Under the pieces are notes generated by a model. The model did not search any database. It had not been told where the DNA came from and saw nothing but the letters and a program-made list of their open reading frames with translations. Made by a program: the position numbers and the translations under genes. A DNA stretch of 7,914 nucleotides from Rickettsiales bacterium (GTDB taxonomy: Bacteria > Pseudomonadota > Alphaproteobacteria > TMED109 > TMED131). The DNA lies in assembly GCA_002690625.1 (NCBI GenBank), contig NZFJ01000004.1, positions 1-7,914 of the forward strand, read 5' to 3'. Positions within the stretch are counted from its first letter, which is position 1. Every line of letters starts with the position of its first letter. Of the stretch, positions 6,082 to 7,914 are shown piece by piece.

Positions 6082-7914
6082 AACTTCTTTATAACTCTAT
6101 TAGCTATATCTAAACCATTCATTTTAGCAGTACTATACATTTTATAAGGAGTATCTTGATTTATAAATTTATCAGGTAATTCAATATTATCTAGTAACAT
6201 TCCATTTCTTAATTTTAAATTACTTTTTAGAAGGAAGTTTGATACATGACTTCCAAAACCTCCTATACTGCCTTCTTCAACGGTGATTATTAACCTATGG
6301 TTTTTTGCTAGATCTAGAACAAGTTTTTTGTCTAAGGGCTTACAAAATCTAGCATCAGCAATTGTACTAGAAATTTTATGTTTTTCTAATATTTCAGATG
6401 CAATTTTTACTTCTTGAAGTCTAGCTCCATAAGAAAGAAATGCTACATCATTGCCTTCACATATAATTTTGCCTTTACCAATAGTAAGTTTTTTTATGGG
6501 CTTTTTTATTTCAATTCCTAGTCCGGGGCCTCTAGGATATCTAAAAGCTGAGGGAGCATGATTAATTTGAGAGCATGTATATATCATTCTTGCTAGCTCT
6601 AAATCATCTGATGCAGCCATAGTAATAAAATTAGGTAAATTAGATAAATATGCTATATCAAAAGAACCTGCATGAGTAGGTCCATCTGCTCCAACTAGTC
6701 CTGCTCTGTCTATAGCAAATCTAACAGGTAATTTTTGAATTGCTACATCATGAACAACTTGATCGTATGCTCTTTGTAGAAAAGTAGAATAGATAGCAGC
6801 AAAAGGTTTCATTCCTTCACAAGCCAAACCTGCTGCAAAGGTTACCGCATGTTGTTCAGCAATTCCCACATCAAAGGTTCTGATAGGAAATTTTTTCATA
6901 AATAAATCTAATCCTGTACCAGATGGCATAGCTGCAGTAATAGCACAAATTTTTTTATCTTGTTTTGCTAAGTCTATTAAAGTTTCTGAAAAAATAGTTG
7001 TATACGTTTTATTAGAGTTTGATTTATTTTGTTTTCCAGTTTTAATGTTGAATTTACCCACACCGTGAAATTTATCTTTAGAGTCTTCAGCGGGTTTATA
7101 TCCTTTACCTTTTTTTGTAACAACGTGAATAAGAACAGGTCCTTTTTTTGAATGATCTCTAGCATTTTTTAAAATAGGTAAGAGATGATTTAAATTATGA
7201 CCATCTATAGGCCCTATATAATAAAAACCTAATTCTTCAAATAGTGTCCCTCCGGTAAAAAAACCTCTAGCATATTCTTCAGCTTTTTTAGCAGTAAAAG
7301 CAATTTTTTTAGGAAATTTTTTCGCAATTTGGCTAGCTACATTCCTCAATCCCCTATATTGTCCAGATGAAATTAATTTAGAAAGGTAAGCACTCATAGC
7401 TCCAACTGGAGGAGCAATAGACATATCATTATCATTTAAAATCACTATTAAAGGATCCTGCATTGCACCAGCATTATTTAATGCTTCATAAGCCATACCT
7501 GCTGTCATAGCTCCATCACCAATTACAGCTACTACTTTCTTTTCTTTTTTTAGTAGTTTAGAACCTATTAATATTCCTAGTGCAGCAGAAATAGAAGTGG
7601 AGGCGTGTGCTGCTCCAAAAGGATCAAATTCACTTTCTTCTCTTTTAGTAAATCCTGATAAACCTTTTCCCTGTCTTATTGTATGCATTCTATTTTTTCT
7701 ATTAGTTAAAATTTTATGAGGATAGGTTTGATGCCCTACATCCCAAATTATTTTATCTTTTGGTGTGTTAAATGTATGATGTAATGCTACTGTTAATTCA
7801 ACTACTCCGAGTCCTGCACCAAGATGGCCACCTGTTTTTGAAACTTTATCTATCATAAATTTTCTTACTTCATTACATAATAAATTTAATTTTTTTTTAT
7901 CAAAACTTTTAATA
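6069..7914 (-). CDS. dxs: 1-deoxy-D-xylulose-5-phosphate synthase (Dxs), N-terminus beyond window edge
   Basis: Dxs joins pyruvate and glyceraldehyde 3-phosphate in a thiamine-diphosphate reaction, the first step of the MEP pathway in the cytoplasm. The frame is open from the stop to the window end. Numbering from the internal Met at 7856: Ser6-Lys-Thr-Gly-Gly-His11-Leu-Gly, the cofactor motif Gly113-Asp-Gly-Ala-Met, Asn141-Asp-Asn-Asp-Met, Gly215-Pro-Ile-Asp-Gly-His, the catalytic glutamate in Gly331-Ile-Ala-Glu334-Gln-His, and Asp383-Arg-Ala-Gly-Leu-Val-Gly-Ala-Asp-Gly. Order and spacing match full-length Dxs. The Met at 7856 is not the start: 19 more codons upstream, including Leu-Leu-Cys-Asn-Glu-Val-Arg-Lys-Phe, match the helix that normally precedes the Ser-Lys-Thr-Gly-Gly-His motif. 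With 614 residues visible, probably only a short N-terminal stretch is missing. It is convergent with ispH, with an 8-base overlap of ends. Confidence 0.97.
   Translation of the reverse strand, partial: IKSFDKKKLNLLCNEVRKFMIDKVSKTGGHLGAGLGVVELTVALHHTFNTPKDKIIWDVGHQTYPHKILTNRKNRMHTIRQGKGLSGFTKREESEFDPFGAAHASTSISAALGILIGSKLLKKEKKVVAVIGDGAMTAGMAYEALNNAGAMQDPLIVILNDNDMSIAPPVGAMSAYLSKLISSGQYRGLRNVASQIAKKFPKKIAFTAKKAEEYARGFFTGGTLFEELGFYYIGPIDGHNLNHLLPILKNARDHSKKGPVLIHVVTKKGKGYKPAEDSKDKFHGVGKFNIKTGKQNKSNSNKTYTTIFSETLIDLAKQDKKICAITAAMPSGTGLDLFMKKFPIRTFDVGIAEQHAVTFAAGLACEGMKPFAAIYSTFLQRAYDQVVHDVAIQKLPVRFAIDRAGLVGADGPTHAGSFDIAYLSNLPNFITMAASDDLELARMIYTCSQINHAPSAFRYPRGPGLGIEIKKPIKKLTIGKGKIICEGNDVAFLSYGARLQEVKIASEILEKHKISSTIADARFCKPLDKKLVLDLAKNHRLIITVEEGSIGGFGSHVSNFLLKSNLKLRNGMLLDNIELPDKFINQDTPYKMYSTAKMNGLDIANRVIKKLKLS

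Noticed and set aside
6977..7165. Second minus-strand open frame of 62 codons within dxs.
   Set aside because: It is an out-of-frame overlap inside the linker region of Dxs, with no family features.
7854..7856. ATG at 7856 (minus strand) as the dxs start.
   Set aside because: The frame is open through 19 more codons to the window edge, and these match the conserved N-terminal helix of Dxs. The true start is beyond the window.

Overview
The window is strongly AT-rich and almost wholly coding, with the short or overlapping gene junctions typical of a streamlined genome. The proteins read as a low-GC, probably marine, alphaproteobacterium of SAR11-like or similar type. That placement is inference from composition, compactness and the look of Dxs, IspH and the dihaem SoxA; no rRNA or other marker gene is present.

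Plus strand, 8-2101: a Sox cluster in the order soxX-soxY-soxZ-soxA. It encodes both subunits of the haem enzyme SoxXA, which loads thiosulfate onto a carrier cysteine, and both subunits of the carrier SoxYZ. SoxB and SoxCD are not in the window. SoxY is recognisable throughout but ends in Gly-Ala-Cys-Ser instead of the family's Gly-Gly-Cys-Gly-Gly arm.

Plus strand, 2103-4629: the reverse transsulfuration pair, cystathionine beta-synthase with a C-terminal CBS-domain pair and cystathionine gamma-lyase. Together they convert homocysteine and serine to cysteine. They follow soxA after one base and overlap each other by 8 bases, so sulfur oxidation and organic sulfur metabolism appear to share a transcript.

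Plus strand, 4630-6076: a SixA-like phosphohistidine phosphatase with a GTG start, then ispH, the last enzyme of the MEP isoprenoid pathway, overlapping by 17 bases. The eight plus-strand genes run without any gap longer than about 28 bases, so they may form one operon.

Minus strand, 6069-7914: dxs, the first enzyme of the MEP pathway, converging on ispH. The two stop codons overlap by 8 bases inside a small perfect inverted repeat. The dxs reading frame stays open to the window edge and its true start lies outside.

I found no tRNA, rRNA, CRISPR array, insertion sequence or riboswitch, and no gene-free stretch longer than 300 bases. All eight plus-strand genes have recognisable families. The most unusual points are the altered SoxY carrier tip, the sox/transsulfuration linkage, and the convergent overlap of the first and last MEP genes.
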